44,395 bases of DNA from Bacteroidales bacterium (GCA_028724885.1 JAQYTJ010000004.1:1-44395), one strand, 5' to 3'. Shown: positions 26,458 to 35,137, numbered from the stretch's first letter. The notes: generated from the sequence alone by a model not told the origin. Made by a program: numbers and translations.

Positions 26458-27243
26458 ATGAGAATTGCATTCAAAATATTCATTATTGTCTCAATACTTA
26501 CGATGGTATTTTCCTTTAAGGCTGCAGCTCAGGAGGAAAGGGACGCAAACCTTATAAAATCAGAAAAGCTTGGCTGGGAATATGAGATAAGGGCAGGAAT
26601 TAACCTCGGAGGCACTTCGCCTCTGCCACTGCCTCGTGAAATAAGGAAGGTAAAAAGCTTCAATCCCATGTTCAATGGCAGCGTGGAAGGAGTTGCGACG
26701 AAATGGTTATGCAACAGTGGCTGGGGCATTTCAGGAGGCTTGAAGCTGGAAGAAAAAGGTATGGAGACTGGAGCTTACGTGAAAAATTACCACACTAAGG
26801 TCATAAAAGGCGATCAGAAAGTCGAAGGTTATTTCACTGGATACAACAGCACAAGCGTGAACATTACGTACCTAACTGTTCCGATTATGGCCAATTACCG
26901 TTTCAATTCTCGCTGGAAAGTGCGTGCCGGAATCGGCACGTCAGTATTGCTCGGCGGGGATTTCAACGGCTATGTCAAGGATGGATATTTGCGTAATGGG
27001 ACTCCGGTGGGCGAGAAAGTCACTTTCAGTGAAGACGGCAGAGGAACATTCGACTTTTCCGATGATTTGCGCAGAATGCAGTGGAGTACCATGCTTGGCT
27101 GCTCTTGGCATGCATACAGGCATTTCTCCGTCGTTGCAGACCTGAGCTGGGGATTCACTGACATATTCAAGGGATCATTTAATACGATTACCTTCAATAT
27201 ATATCCTATTTATTGCAACATGGGTTTCGGCTACGCATTCTAG
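26458..27243 (+). CDS. Outer-membrane beta-barrel protein (PorT-like)
   Basis: About 261 residues from the ATG at 26458 (MRIAFKIFIIVSILTMVFSF signal ending AAAQ); ATG at 26449 is an alternative overlapping the preceding stop. The mature protein alternates glycine and aromatic beta strands (EIRAGINLGGTS, WGISGGLKLEEKGMETGAY, VNITYLTVPIMANYRF, WKVRAGIGTSVLLGG) and ends NMGFGYAF with a terminal aromatic, as expected for a small OMP_b-brl_2 barrel. Its role is unknown; position directly behind the PCMD lipoprotein suggests an outer-membrane partner for it. The convergent aroC gene ends 20 bases away with no visible terminator between them. Confidence 0.85.
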   Translation: MRIAFKIFIIVSILTMVFSFKAAAQEERDANLIKSEKLGWEYEIRAGINLGGTSPLPLPREIRKVKSFNPMFNGSVEGVATKWLCNSGWGISGGLKLEEKGMETGAYVKNYHTKVIKGDQKVEGYFTGYNSTSVNITYLTVPIMANYRFNSRWKVRAGIGTSVLLGGDFNGYVKDGYLRNGTPVGEKVTFSEDGRGTFDFSDDLRRMQWSTMLGCSWHAYRHFSVVADLSWGFTDIFKGSFNTITFNIYPIYCNMGFGYAF

Positions 27244-27263
27244 AGCTCCCGTTCGATTGGCTG

Positions 27264-28307
27264 CTACCATTGCTTTTTTGTTGTAACTAGATCGGCAAGG
27301 GCGATGGCGGCCATTGCTTCGACTATGACCGGGGCGCGCAGAGCGATGCAGGCATCATGACGTCCTGGAACGATTAATGTCTCAAGCTCGTTTGTTTTTA
27401 TATTCAATGTCTTCTGCACTTTACGAATGCTTGAAGTCGGCTTAAACGCTACTCTGAATATGATAGGGCCACCATTAGTTATGCCGCCGTTAATCCCGCC
27501 GGAGCCATTCTTGGCAGGACGGATCCTGCCTTCGGAGTATTCGAAAGGGTCGTTATGCTCAGAACCCTTCATCCTTGCCGCTGCAAATCCATCCCCGAAC
27601 TCGATTCCACGCACGCCAGGTATGGCAAAGATTGCGTGTGAGATTAATGATTCCGCTGAATCCCAGAACGGCTCCCCGATGCCAGCCGGAAGACCATCGA
27701 TGCAGCACTCAACTATTCCGCCCACGGAGTCATTTTCAGCCATTGCTTTTGCGAGTATCTCGTCCCAAATCTGTACGGCGATTGCTGCATCCTGAACTTT
27801 GACATCGGTCATGGATTCGGGTTTAGGAACGCCGCCAACCTCAATGAGTTGTGCTATAATATTTGCCTTGCTTAACATCTTTTTAGCGACGACTCCGGCG
27901 GCGACGATTGGCAGAGTTAGGCGTCCAGAGAAATGCCCGCCCCCTCTGGGATCATTGAAGCCATTCCACTTCACGTTGGCTGTCCAGTCAGCGTGGCCAG
28001 GACGAGGAACATCCCTAAGAGCCTCGTAATCTGAGCTATGCGTATTCTGATTCCTGAATATTATTGCTAATGGGGTACCAGTAGCATGCCCTTCGAAGAC
28101 TCCGCTCAGTATCTGCGGCTCATCCGCCTCTATGCGAGGTGTCGTACCATTCGAACCGCTTTTCCGTCGAGCGATTTCACCTGCGAAATCTTCAGTCGTA
28201 ATCGGCAGGCCTGCCTTTACGCCGTCTATAACCACGCCGATGACTGGTCCATGTGACTCCCCGAAAATCTGTACTCTAAAATTCTTTCCGAAAACATTCA
28301 TATTCAT
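27264..28307 (-). CDS. aroC: Chorismate synthase
   Basis: 347 residues, within the family range. The three family signatures are present: GESHGPVIGVVIDG at the N-terminus, a central HADWTANVKWNGFNDPRGGGHFSGRLT, and IKTNELETLIVPGRHDACIALRAPVIVEAM near the end. It makes chorismate from EPSP, the last shared step toward aromatic amino acids, folate and quinones, with reduced FMN as cofactor. ATG codons at 28307 and 28301 are both usable. It lies 43 bases after the DMT gene on the same strand, but the gap contains its own -7 box and a perfect palindrome, suggesting separate control. Confidence 0.97.
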   Translation of the reverse strand: MNMNVFGKNFRVQIFGESHGPVIGVVIDGVKAGLPITTEDFAGEIARRKSGSNGTTPRIEADEPQILSGVFEGHATGTPLAIIFRNQNTHSSDYEALRDVPRPGHADWTANVKWNGFNDPRGGGHFSGRLTLPIVAAGVVAKKMLSKANIIAQLIEVGGVPKPESMTDVKVQDAAIAVQIWDEILAKAMAENDSVGGIVECCIDGLPAGIGEPFWDSAESLISHAIFAIPGVRGIEFGDGFAAARMKGSEHNDPFEYSEGRIRPAKNGSGGINGGITNGGPIIFRVAFKPTSSIRKVQKTLNIKTNELETLIVPGRHDACIALRAPVIVEAMAAIALADLVTTKKQW

Positions 28308-28309
28308 TC

Positions 28310-28334
28310 TAGTATTGCAATACTAACAAATATA
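28310..28334 (-). promoter_or_regulatory. aroC promoter with a perfect 16-base palindrome at the start point
   Basis: On the minus strand TATATTTG (28334-28327) is an exact -7 box. Immediately downstream TAGTATTGCAATACTA (28310-28325) is a perfect palindrome that would cover the transcription start, 3 bases before the aroC ATG. This geometry suits a repressor operator. The regulator is unknown. Confidence 0.5.
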
Positions 28335-28350
28335 GCGTTTTCGGATAGAT

Positions 28351-29292
28351 TTACGATTCCGCAACTTCCAGTTTCTTTTTCCTTCTGGGGGCTTGCTGCG
28401 AAAGAATTATTCCAATCACGCCAATGATGACGCCAAGCCACTGAAGCATCGTTAGATGTTCGCGGCCCATAATCTCGGCGATTAGTGCTGTGGCGACGCA
28501 CATCATGGCAAGAAAAACGCTTGATTTCCCGACGCCGAGACGCTTGATGGCCATTGCCCAGAACGAGAACGCTAGGCTGGAGCAGAGTACTGCCAGGCAT
28601 AAAATCGGCTCAATTACTTCCCATGAAACATACGTAGGGCTGAAATTTTTCATCCCTTTCGTTAAGAATATAGGTAAAAAGTAAACGCAGCCGATAAGGA
28701 ACTGGTACATCACGATAACCTGCGGCTTGTAGTCGCTAGCTAGAATTTTAGTAAGCGATGCGTGTCCGACCTCAGCGAACACGGCAATCATTAGCAGGAT
28801 TATTCCGAGTGCGAAATGCTTAGGGTTACAGTCTTCTTTCTGCAACACTACGACTATGGTGATTCCAGCCAGAGTGGCGAATATTCCGAACAAATTCAGC
28901 CACGTCATTTTCTCTTTGAAAAATAGGACTCCGACGCTCACGGAAAAAATCGGGACGGAAGCTATTATCACGGCACTGATTGTCGGAGAACCGGTTTCCT
29001 GAATGCCTAACGTCTCGGCTAGGAAATATATTAACGGCTCGCATAAAGCCAGCAGCATGAATTTCCATAAGTCCCTCTTCGCCATTTTCCTGAACTCCAT
29101 GGTAGCCAGATTGTAAAGCAGCAGGATAACCCCGGCAATCAGGATTCGGATGGGCACGAAATAAAAAATGGATATGCCCATGGCAATAAGCTTGTCGCTC
29201 CACAAGTAAGACATGCCCCATAAGACTATCGCCACGACAGACATGAGGTAGATCATTGCTTTATTATTGCAAATATTATATGGTAATTTCAT
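28351..29292 (-). CDS. EamA/DMT-family transporter (10-helix exporter)
   Basis: 313 residues; the ATG at 29256 (MIYLMSVVAIVLWGMSYLWS) is an equally likely start. Ten hydrophobic segments are arranged as two EamA halves: the first starts VVAIVLWGMSYLWSDKLIAMG and ends with LFGIFATLAGITIVVVLQ, the second runs from LGIILLMIAVFAEVGHASLTKIL to LGVIIGVIGIILSQQ. The C-terminus is a basic tail. The family exports amino acids, metabolites or drugs; the neighbour aroC makes an aromatic-pathway link tempting but unproven. Confidence 0.9.
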   Translation of the reverse strand: MKLPYNICNNKAMIYLMSVVAIVLWGMSYLWSDKLIAMGISIFYFVPIRILIAGVILLLYNLATMEFRKMAKRDLWKFMLLALCEPLIYFLAETLGIQETGSPTISAVIIASVPIFSVSVGVLFFKEKMTWLNLFGIFATLAGITIVVVLQKEDCNPKHFALGIILLMIAVFAEVGHASLTKILASDYKPQVIVMYQFLIGCVYFLPIFLTKGMKNFSPTYVSWEVIEPILCLAVLCSSLAFSFWAMAIKRLGVGKSSVFLAMMCVATALIAEIMGREHLTMLQWLGVIIGVIGIILSQQAPRRKKKLEVAES

Positions 29293-29333
29293 TATTTTTT
29301 TATTGAAAAATCTTTTTTTTCATTAGAATTTTA

Positions 29334-29341
29334 CAAAAATA
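29334..29341 (-). promoter_or_regulatory. Candidate -7 box for the DMT exporter
   Basis: TATTTTTG on the minus strand matches TAnnTTTG, 42 bases before the ATG at 29292, in the AT-rich divergent interval 29293-29441. Confidence 0.35.
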
Positions 29342-29421
29342 TAAAGAATTATCTAACAATACGAAATTTTTGGCGAAAAATTTAATAAATGAATATTATT
29401 TGAATATTGGTTGACAATAGC

Positions 29422-29431
29422 TACTTTTTTG
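29422..29431 (+). promoter_or_regulatory. Weak candidate promoter for the second ECF sigma gene
   Basis: TACTTTTTTG is a -7-like element with two extra T; it lies 16 bases before the sigma ATG. TTGACA at 29411-29416 is just upstream but too close to be a normal partner. Two TGAATATT/TGAATATG-type hexamers precede it. Confidence 0.25.
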
Positions 29432-29447
29432 CGTTATTAATTTGAAG

Positions 29448-29942
29448 ATGGACGAGAAAGAGTTCATAAGCATTGTGCCTAATCTGAGGCAAGTTGCATT
29501 AAATGCCGCTGGAGGCACCGGAGCAGATGTTGCCGAAGCTGAGGACATTGCTCAGGAAGTGGTGATTCGGCTGTGGCAGATGCGTCAGAGGCTGGAGAAT
29601 ATCTCTTCCATCAACGGCTACACCGCCGCGATCGCTCGTAATATGACGATAAGTGGTTTCAGAAGAAGCCAGCGAGAGGCTGCCAGAAAGGCTTTTTTTA
29701 CGCTAGAGGAGGGATCTGCCTCTCCTGAGGACGCTTTGGTAATGCATGACGATGAGAAATTGCTAGAAGCTGAGCTGGAGAAGCTCCCTTCCACTGAATA
29801 TGAGGTGCTTAGGCTTCGCCAGGTGGAGTTGCGTTCTGGCAAGGAAATAGCTGATATTCTGGGAATTACGGAAGCGTCCGTGCGGACGTTGCTCTCCCGT
29901 GCCAGAAGGCGGCTGCTTGAGGAAATAAAGAAAAAGAGATAG
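29448..29942 (+). CDS. ECF RNA polymerase sigma factor (second)
   Basis: About 164 residues from the ATG at 29448; a TTG two codons up is less likely. Region 2 is seen in AEAEDIAQEVVIRLWQMRQRLENISSINGYTAAIARNMTISGFRRSQRE, region 4 in LEKLPSTEYEVLRLRQVELRSGKEIADILGITEASVRTLLSRARRRLLEEI. It differs from the FecI-like sigma at 21.8 kb: shorter, with an RpoE-like DIAQEV motif and no FecR gene. The following gene has a single membrane helix and begins 3 bases after the stop, so it is the likely anti-sigma factor. The target regulon is unknown but probably includes its own operon. Confidence 0.92.
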   Translation: MDEKEFISIVPNLRQVALNAAGGTGADVAEAEDIAQEVVIRLWQMRQRLENISSINGYTAAIARNMTISGFRRSQREAARKAFFTLEEGSASPEDALVMHDDEKLLEAELEKLPSTEYEVLRLRQVELRSGKEIADILGITEASVRTLLSRARRRLLEEIKKKR

Positions 29943-29945
29943 GGA

Positions 29946-30647
29946 ATGACATATTCAAAGAAATATATTGCAGGCTTGCTGAAAAAGTTCATGAATGGAG
30001 AGACTTCTCTTGATGAGGAAAATGCTCTTCATGAATATTTTTCCTGCGAGGCCGAGATTCCTTCACAGTGGAGGGATTACAAGGCGATGTTTGAATATTT
30101 CGACAAAGGAATGCCAGTGGCACCCATCTCCACGATGGCCACGGCAAGCGAAGGCAGCATATTCATGAAAAGTCATCGTTTCAGGAATATAATGCTGGCA
30201 GCCTGCATGGTAGGAGTCGCTGTCGGCATCGCTCTGGCGGTGCTTGCACCAAAACGGCATATTCCGAAAGCGGAAGATACTCTGGCCTTGAATATTCGGG
30301 ATTCAAGCACGGCTGCTTCGGAAGGCGCTCAGGCGGAGACTCCAATAGCGCCTATTCCTGAAAATATTACTTCAGAGCCTGTCTTGGCCTTGCCAAAGTT
30401 TCCTCATGTCGTGACGAGGCAGATCTCTTCAAAGCCTGTGGCTGTATCTGCTCAAGCAGCAGAAGATGTGGCTAAAGAAGAACTCGTAAAGCAAATCCGA
30501 CAGCAGGTCATAAAGATAGCCGCACACCAGGCAAAGGCCAAAATAATGGATGCGGTCCTGGCATCACAAGGTTTCGTAAGGGCTGAATCCGAAAACGGTG
30601 CGGTAGTGTATGTGATTAACAATGATGAAAATACAATAGCATTATGA
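29946..30647 (+). CDS. Single-span membrane protein, probable anti-sigma factor
   Basis: 233 residues. The N-terminal 60 (YIAGLLKKFMNGETSLDEENALHEYF, QWRDYKAMFEYFDKGM) resemble the short cytoplasmic sigma-binding part of Bacteroidota anti-sigma factors. One membrane helix is near 80-100 (MLAACMVGVAVGIALAVLA). The rest is periplasmic: a proline/alanine-rich linker, then a helical segment LVKQIRQQVIKIAAHQAKAKIMDAVLASQGF. No FecR domain and no zinc-finger HC2 motif is present. It begins 3 bases after the sigma stop and overlaps the next gene as ATGA. Function is inferred from position and topology. Confidence 0.7.
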   Translation: MTYSKKYIAGLLKKFMNGETSLDEENALHEYFSCEAEIPSQWRDYKAMFEYFDKGMPVAPISTMATASEGSIFMKSHRFRNIMLAACMVGVAVGIALAVLAPKRHIPKAEDTLALNIRDSSTAASEGAQAETPIAPIPENITSEPVLALPKFPHVVTRQISSKPVAVSAQAAEDVAKEELVKQIRQQVIKIAAHQAKAKIMDAVLASQGFVRAESENGAVVYVINNDENTIAL

Positions 30648-31648
30648 AAAGAATATTCTTGATTTTCGCTCTCTGCGCCTTTTTTGTGCCTCAGGGCATG
30701 TGGGCGCAGGAAAATATTGACAAAATGATTTCAGCTTCGGCTGAAAAAGCCTCGAAAAAGACGCATGACAGCTATCAGAATGATCCAAGGTTGAAAGAAG
30801 TCAGCTCGGCATCGGATGTCTATTATTTCTCTGACAAAAAGCTGTTCGACGGTTTCAAAGCAGCTTTCGACAAGGACAGCGGCGATGCTTATTACTCAGA
30901 TTATGACGAGAATAGCGGCAAGAGAATTATCTTGATGGGCAAGATCAAGATCGGGAAAGATTATGATAGCCATTACGTACTCTGTTTTCCAGACGAAAAT
31001 CTGGACTATAGGTATGGCTATGCTCTGGAGTGGAATAAGAAATGGAATGGCTTCAGGGTCGTCAAGGTGCATGGCGAAAGGCCAGGCAAAGATTTCAGCT
31101 CAGTTGTCATTGTAGGTCTCGATTCTTTGAGAAACATAAATTGGAAGTGGATTAGCGACTCGGTGGCTCGTGAGCTTCAGGCAATTGATTGGAAAGGCAT
31201 AAGCGATTCAGTGGCTCAAAATCTGAAGGGCATTAACTGGAGGGGAATAAACGACTCGGTTTGCAGAGCCTTGAATGGGATTGACTGGCATTACCTGAGC
31301 GATTCTGTGTCAAGTGAGATCAGCAAGGAGATGAAGGAATTTTCCAAATCTATGGAAAAATTCAGGAAGGGCTTCTCCGGACGCAGGTCAACCAGCGATA
31401 AAGATTATCTGAAAGTAATCCCTTTTGAGCCAACCTGGGGAGAAAAATTAGATAAGCTCTTGAAATCTTCTTCGCCAAAGAACACCGAGGAAATATCCAA
31501 GATTTATGACCTCTGTAAGAATCGCCCCGCAGACCTGTCAGAGTCGGATAGAGAAGCTTATATCGCTTCCATCAAGGATCTGCTGAAGAGGACAGACGAT
31601 AGGCTTCAGAAAAAAATGCTCTCTTCATCCATAAAATTTCTGAAGTGA
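30644..31648 (+). CDS. Secreted protein of unknown function with four tandem 16-residue repeats
   Basis: 334 residues. Signal peptide ends MWAQENID. The N-terminal domain (about 25-160) resembles small periplasmic Bacteroidota proteins of the DUF5024 kind (NIDKMISASAEKASKKTHDSY, EWNKKWNGFRVVKVHGE). Residues 165-228 are four in-register repeats of 16 residues with pattern I[ND]W..[IL][SN]DSV. Then comes a charged helical stretch (EISKEMKEFSKSMEKFRKGFSGRR) and a helical tail ending IKFLK. As the third gene of the sigma/anti-sigma operon, co-translated with the anti-sigma factor, it could be a sensor or effector in the envelope. I do not know a described system with this arrangement. Confidence 0.75.
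   Translation: MKRIFLIFALCAFFVPQGMWAQENIDKMISASAEKASKKTHDSYQNDPRLKEVSSASDVYYFSDKKLFDGFKAAFDKDSGDAYYSDYDENSGKRIILMGKIKIGKDYDSHYVLCFPDENLDYRYGYALEWNKKWNGFRVVKVHGERPGKDFSSVVIVGLDSLRNINWKWISDSVARELQAIDWKGISDSVAQNLKGINWRGINDSVCRALNGIDWHYLSDSVSSEISKEMKEFSKSMEKFRKGFSGRRSTSDKDYLKVIPFEPTWGEKLDKLLKSSSPKNTEEISKIYDLCKNRPADLSESDREAYIASIKDLLKRTDDRLQKKMLSSSIKFLK
31136..31327 (+). repeat. Four tandem 48-base coding repeats
   Basis: Inside the 30644-31648 gene. Each unit encodes 16 residues: INWKWISDSVARELQA, IDWKGISDSVAQNLKG, INWRGINDSVCRALNG, IDWHYLSDSVSSEISK. The W and the DSV are invariant. DNA identity between units is lower than protein similarity, so the repeat is old and held by selection on the protein. 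Confidence 0.85.
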
Positions 31649-31662
31649 CATCATTAATGAAA

Positions 31663-31690
31663 TCTCATCCTAGAATTTTCTATGATGAGA
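31663..31690. terminator. Hairpin between convergent genes, probable bidirectional terminator
   Basis: TCTCATC (31663-31669) pairs with GATGAGA (31684-31690), and inside it TAGAA pairs with TTCTA around TT, with a single mismatch between the stems. It lies between the end of the repeat-protein gene (31648) and the convergent mannosidase end (31716). U-runs on both sides are weak. Confidence 0.5.
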
Positions 31691-31715
31691 CTTATTGTTA
31701 AGCATGAATGTTATT

Positions 31716-34013
31716 CTATTCTTTATTCGAGAAAGAATAAGGGCGATCATCGGATGACGTGCCACGAACCTTGTTCGGTTCCGAAGACAGATCGAAATCT
31801 AATTTCGCTCCATTGAGCAGGTCATCGTGCCGCACGAAATTCTTGCTCCAGTTCTTGCCGTTGATGCGTAAACCATTGACATAGAAGTTCTCAGTGGAGT
31901 TCTTTGGCGCTGAAATCACGAAGGATTCACCTCCAGGGCGGCTCACCGTGATTTTCTTAAACAGAGGCACGCCTAGGGCATATTCATTGGAACCAGGGCA
32001 GACCGGATAGAATCCCATCGCAGAGAATACGTACCATGCCGATGTCTGTCCGTTGTCCTCGTCGCCGCAGTAACCGTCAAAGTTGGAGTTGTAGAATTTA
32101 TTCATAACCTCACGCACTTTGCACTGGGTCTTCCAAGGCTGGCCGCTCCAGTCGTAGAGATACAGCATGTGCTGGACAGGTTGGTTCCCGTGAGCATAAT
32201 TTCCCATATTCATGATTGTCATTTCAATTATTTCATGAATTGGCCTTCCGTAGTAGCTGTCGTCGTAGAGTGGTGGCATAGCGAAAACGGTGTCCATCAT
32301 CGCATTGAATCCCTCGTAGCCGCCCATCAGATCTATTAGCCCTTGTATGTCATGGAATACCGACCAAGAATAATGCAGGCTGTTGCCTTCGGTGAAATCC
32401 CCACCCCATTTCAGGGGGTTGAACGGCTCGTTGAAGGATCCATCCGCCTTGCGTCCGACCATTAAGTTATATTTAGAATTGAATAAATTCTTGTAATTCA
32501 TTGCCGACTTTGAATATGGAGCAAGCTCTTCCTCACTTTTGCCGAGAGCCTTCCCGAATGTGTATATGCACCAGTCGTCGTAGGCATATTCAAGAGTCCT
32601 GGCAGCGCTTTCGTTGATGCCTACGTCGCAAGGCACGTAGCCTAGGCTGTCGTATTGCTGCCATCCTAGCCTCCCAGTCGAGGATATGGAGGGGTGAACC
32701 GCATGTGCTCCATGCTTCACTGCCTCCCACAGCTTTTCTGCGTCGTAGCCTCTAATGCCTTTAAGATAGGCATCGGCGACCACTGAGGCGGAATTGTTTC
32801 CAACCATGCATCCGCGGTGCCCCGGGCTTGCCCACTCTGGCAGGAAACCGCTTTCGAGATAGTCGTTCACAAGCCCTCCCTGAACCTTTGCGCTCTGATC
32901 CGGGTAGACTAGATTAAGAAGCGGTAGAAGGCCCCTGAATGTGTCCCAGAACCCCGTGTCGGTGAACAGATAACCCTCATGCACCTGGCCGTCGAATGGG
33001 CTGTAATGCACCCTTTTGCCTGAAGCGTCTATTTCGGAGAGGTCGCGAGGGAAAAGAGTGGCTCTATAGAGGCAAGAATAGAAGGTGCGAAGGTTGTCCA
33101 GATTGCTGTCCTCGACGTGCACTCTTCCCAGCACCTCATTCCAGCGATCGCGTCCTGCTTCGGCAACCTGGTCGAAGGACTTGCCGTCTAGCTCTTTCAG
33201 GTTTTGCTGTGCTTGCTCCAGGCTTATGAAGGAGGATGCGACTTTCAGATTCACCTGCTGTCCTTTGGCTGTCTTGAAGCCTACAAGTGCGATGGAGTGA
33301 TCCGATCTGGCTTCCGCCGTTTCAGAAATCTGCCCGTCTGCGACAGTGCCGGCATAGGAGAATGGCGTATCGGAGACCACCACGAACCAGTTCTTGAAGT
33401 TTTCGGTCACTCCGCCGTGATTGAACGTGGAATATCCAACAATCATGTTCTTTTCCGGGAATATCTTGACATAGGAGCCATTGTGATATGCGTCTGCGAC
33501 TAGGAAAGAGGTGTCTTTCTGAGGATAGGTCAGTCTGAATGCCGCGGCTCTCTCGGTCGGAGCGATTTCCGCTACAACGTCATGGTCTGCGATATACACT
33601 TTATAGTAATATGGCTTTGCGACCTCTGCCTTGTGAGAGAACCAGCTTTCCCTCTCATTCTCGTCGAACACTGGACCCGAAGTCACCGGCATCAACGAAA
33701 ATGCGCCATAGTCGTTGATCCAAGGGCTTGGCTGATGGGTCTGTTTTAGGCCTCGGATCTTATTGCTTGAATATGCGTAAGTCCATCCATCGCCGTTCTT
33801 GCCTGTCTGCGGGGTCCAGAAATTCATCCCCCAAGGCATGGCAATGGCAGGATAAGTGTTCCCCGTAGAAAGCTGGTAAGTAGACTCCGTGCCAGTCAGC
33901 GTGTTGACATAATCAACTGGATCCAGCATTTTCGGATTGCCTTTCTCTTCCGTGCAACTTGACATGCAAAATGTCAATGTCGCAAGAAAAGCGATAAATA
34001 GTACACGTTTCAT
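31716..34013 (-). CDS. GH92 family alpha-mannosidase lipoprotein
   Basis: About 765 residues from the ATG at 34013 (MKRVLFIAFLATLTFCMSSCTEE, a lipoprotein signal). The N-terminal domain has DYVNTLTGTESTYQLSTGNTYPAIAMPWGMNFWTPQTG, the catalytic part has TGFWDTFRGLLPLLNLVYP, GHRGCMVGNNSASVVADAYLKG, and the GH92 hallmark GYCGDEDNGQTSAWYVFSAMGFYPVCPG followed by LGVPLFKKITV. GH92 enzymes are calcium-dependent exo-alpha-mannosidases, often alpha-1,2, acting on N-glycan or yeast mannan branches in the periplasm or at the surface. It is a single gene without neighbouring SusC/SusD or other glycosidases, so it acts as an orphan enzyme. The frame extends upstream to 34124 but without signal character. 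Confidence 0.95.
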   Translation of the reverse strand: MKRVLFIAFLATLTFCMSSCTEEKGNPKMLDPVDYVNTLTGTESTYQLSTGNTYPAIAMPWGMNFWTPQTGKNGDGWTYAYSSNKIRGLKQTHQPSPWINDYGAFSLMPVTSGPVFDENERESWFSHKAEVAKPYYYKVYIADHDVVAEIAPTERAAAFRLTYPQKDTSFLVADAYHNGSYVKIFPEKNMIVGYSTFNHGGVTENFKNWFVVVSDTPFSYAGTVADGQISETAEARSDHSIALVGFKTAKGQQVNLKVASSFISLEQAQQNLKELDGKSFDQVAEAGRDRWNEVLGRVHVEDSNLDNLRTFYSCLYRATLFPRDLSEIDASGKRVHYSPFDGQVHEGYLFTDTGFWDTFRGLLPLLNLVYPDQSAKVQGGLVNDYLESGFLPEWASPGHRGCMVGNNSASVVADAYLKGIRGYDAEKLWEAVKHGAHAVHPSISSTGRLGWQQYDSLGYVPCDVGINESAARTLEYAYDDWCIYTFGKALGKSEEELAPYSKSAMNYKNLFNSKYNLMVGRKADGSFNEPFNPLKWGGDFTEGNSLHYSWSVFHDIQGLIDLMGGYEGFNAMMDTVFAMPPLYDDSYYGRPIHEIIEMTIMNMGNYAHGNQPVQHMLYLYDWSGQPWKTQCKVREVMNKFYNSNFDGYCGDEDNGQTSAWYVFSAMGFYPVCPGSNEYALGVPLFKKITVSRPGGESFVISAPKNSTENFYVNGLRINGKNWSKNFVRHDDLLNGAKLDFDLSSEPNKVRGTSSDDRPYSFSNKE

Positions 34014-34140
34014 AACAATTAATAAATATGGCTTTATGCAAAGAAAACAATAATCCTTGACATTTCTGTGAATATGAAGAAAATAGTAATGGCTGACCCA
34101 CCATATGGAAAGCCAGCCACTCAAAAGTCATGTGAATGTT

Positions 34141-35076
34141 CTATTTACTCAGGGCGGTAATCAGCTGTTTAGCCTGTGCGCCGAACTTAGGGTCGTTTTG
34201 CACTTTCTTGTAATATTCAAGTGCTTTGGCCTTGTTGTTAGCACCCTGATAAAGAGCTCCAACAGTGAAAGTTATTGCTGATGCGTTGCTTGCTGTTGGT
34301 TTCAGGTCGAGATATTTCGTGAAATTCTCGATAGCGTCATTATTCTTCCCGAGTTTCTGTGAAGCTTGTCCGGCAATCAGAAAAGCGTTGGCATTCTCAA
34401 CGTAGCTATTTGCCTTCTCGGCAGCTTTAACTGCGTCAGCATATTTCTGAGATTTCAGGAGTGAACTGGCTTCCCTAAGGTAAATGTTAGAGGCTTGTTC
34501 CTTTGCCTCTGCTTCCTGTCCATTCCAAGCTGCATGCTGAAGCATGTCGAGAGCCTCGTCCGACTTGCCAAGCTGGCCATAAAGCTGAGCCACGGTAATC
34601 GCAGTTTTGCCGTTAGTCGTGTCTGCCTTATAAGAATCTACGAATGCGGCAGCTGCTCCAGCATAGTCTTTTAATTTAAGAGCTTCGGCTCCCTTCTTTG
34701 CGTACATATCAGGAATGAGAGCGTTAGCCTCAGCTAGAACATCGTTATTTTCATATTCGGTTGCAATTTTGATTGCGTCATCGATTTTCGTTTTAGCCTC
34801 GTCGTATTTGCTATCCTGGATCAAGTCTTTAGCAATCTGAAGAGCAACGCCAGGGATGGCGGCCTTACAGTTTGCGACTAGCTCATCAGCATCAGGACCA
34901 ATGGTTTTCCCCATTTCTAAAGCCTTCTGGAAGTTTTCCAATGCAGAAGCGTAATCTTTAGTGGTTAATGCGGTGGCTCCATTATTGTAGAGTTCAGTAG
35001 CCTTAGACATGTCCTGAGCAGATAACAGCGCACCGCTGATGGTAAGCGTAGCGATAATCAAAAATAACTTTTTCAT
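34141..35076 (-). CDS. Secreted tetratricopeptide-repeat protein
   Basis: 311 residues with signal peptide ending LLSAQD. The mature part is a series of TPR units: ATELYNNGATALTTKDYASALENFQKALE, AKDLIQDSKYDEAKTKIDDAIKIA, KKGAEALKLKDYAGAAAAFVDSYKAD, TVAQLYGQLGKSDEALDMLQHA, REASSLLKSQKYADAVKAAEKA, FLIAGQASQKLGKNNDAIENFTKYLDL and a last YYKKVQNDPKFGAQAKQLI. It is alanine- and lysine-rich. Periplasmic TPR proteins of this type are scaffolds; no partner can be named. It lies upstream of the mannosidase on the same strand, 127 bases from its start, and is divergent from the M16-like gene. Confidence 0.88.
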   Translation of the reverse strand: MKKLFLIIATLTISGALLSAQDMSKATELYNNGATALTTKDYASALENFQKALEMGKTIGPDADELVANCKAAIPGVALQIAKDLIQDSKYDEAKTKIDDAIKIATEYENNDVLAEANALIPDMYAKKGAEALKLKDYAGAAAAFVDSYKADTTNGKTAITVAQLYGQLGKSDEALDMLQHAAWNGQEAEAKEQASNIYLREASSLLKSQKYADAVKAAEKANSYVENANAFLIAGQASQKLGKNNDAIENFTKYLDLKPTASNASAITFTVGALYQGANNKAKALEYYKKVQNDPKFGAQAKQLITALSK

Positions 35077-35129
35077 CGTTTTGTTTAATTTATGTTCAAC
35101 TTATTATCTTTCATAGATTCGCACAAATA

Positions 35130-35137
35130 CAAATGTA
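35130..35137 (-). promoter_or_regulatory. Candidate -7 box for the TPR gene
   Basis: TACATTTG on the minus strand, exact TAnnTTTG, 54 bases before the ATG at 35076, in the divergent interval with the M16-like gene. On the plus strand TAAATTTG at 35170-35177 also matches, but lies too close to the ATG at 35181 unless that gene starts at the ATG at 35196. Confidence 0.4.

Noticed and set aside
29411..29416. TTGACA as a sigma-70 -35 element before the second ECF sigma gene
   Set aside because: Bacteroidota primary promoters use TTTG/TAnnTTTG, and no TATAAT follows at 17 bases.
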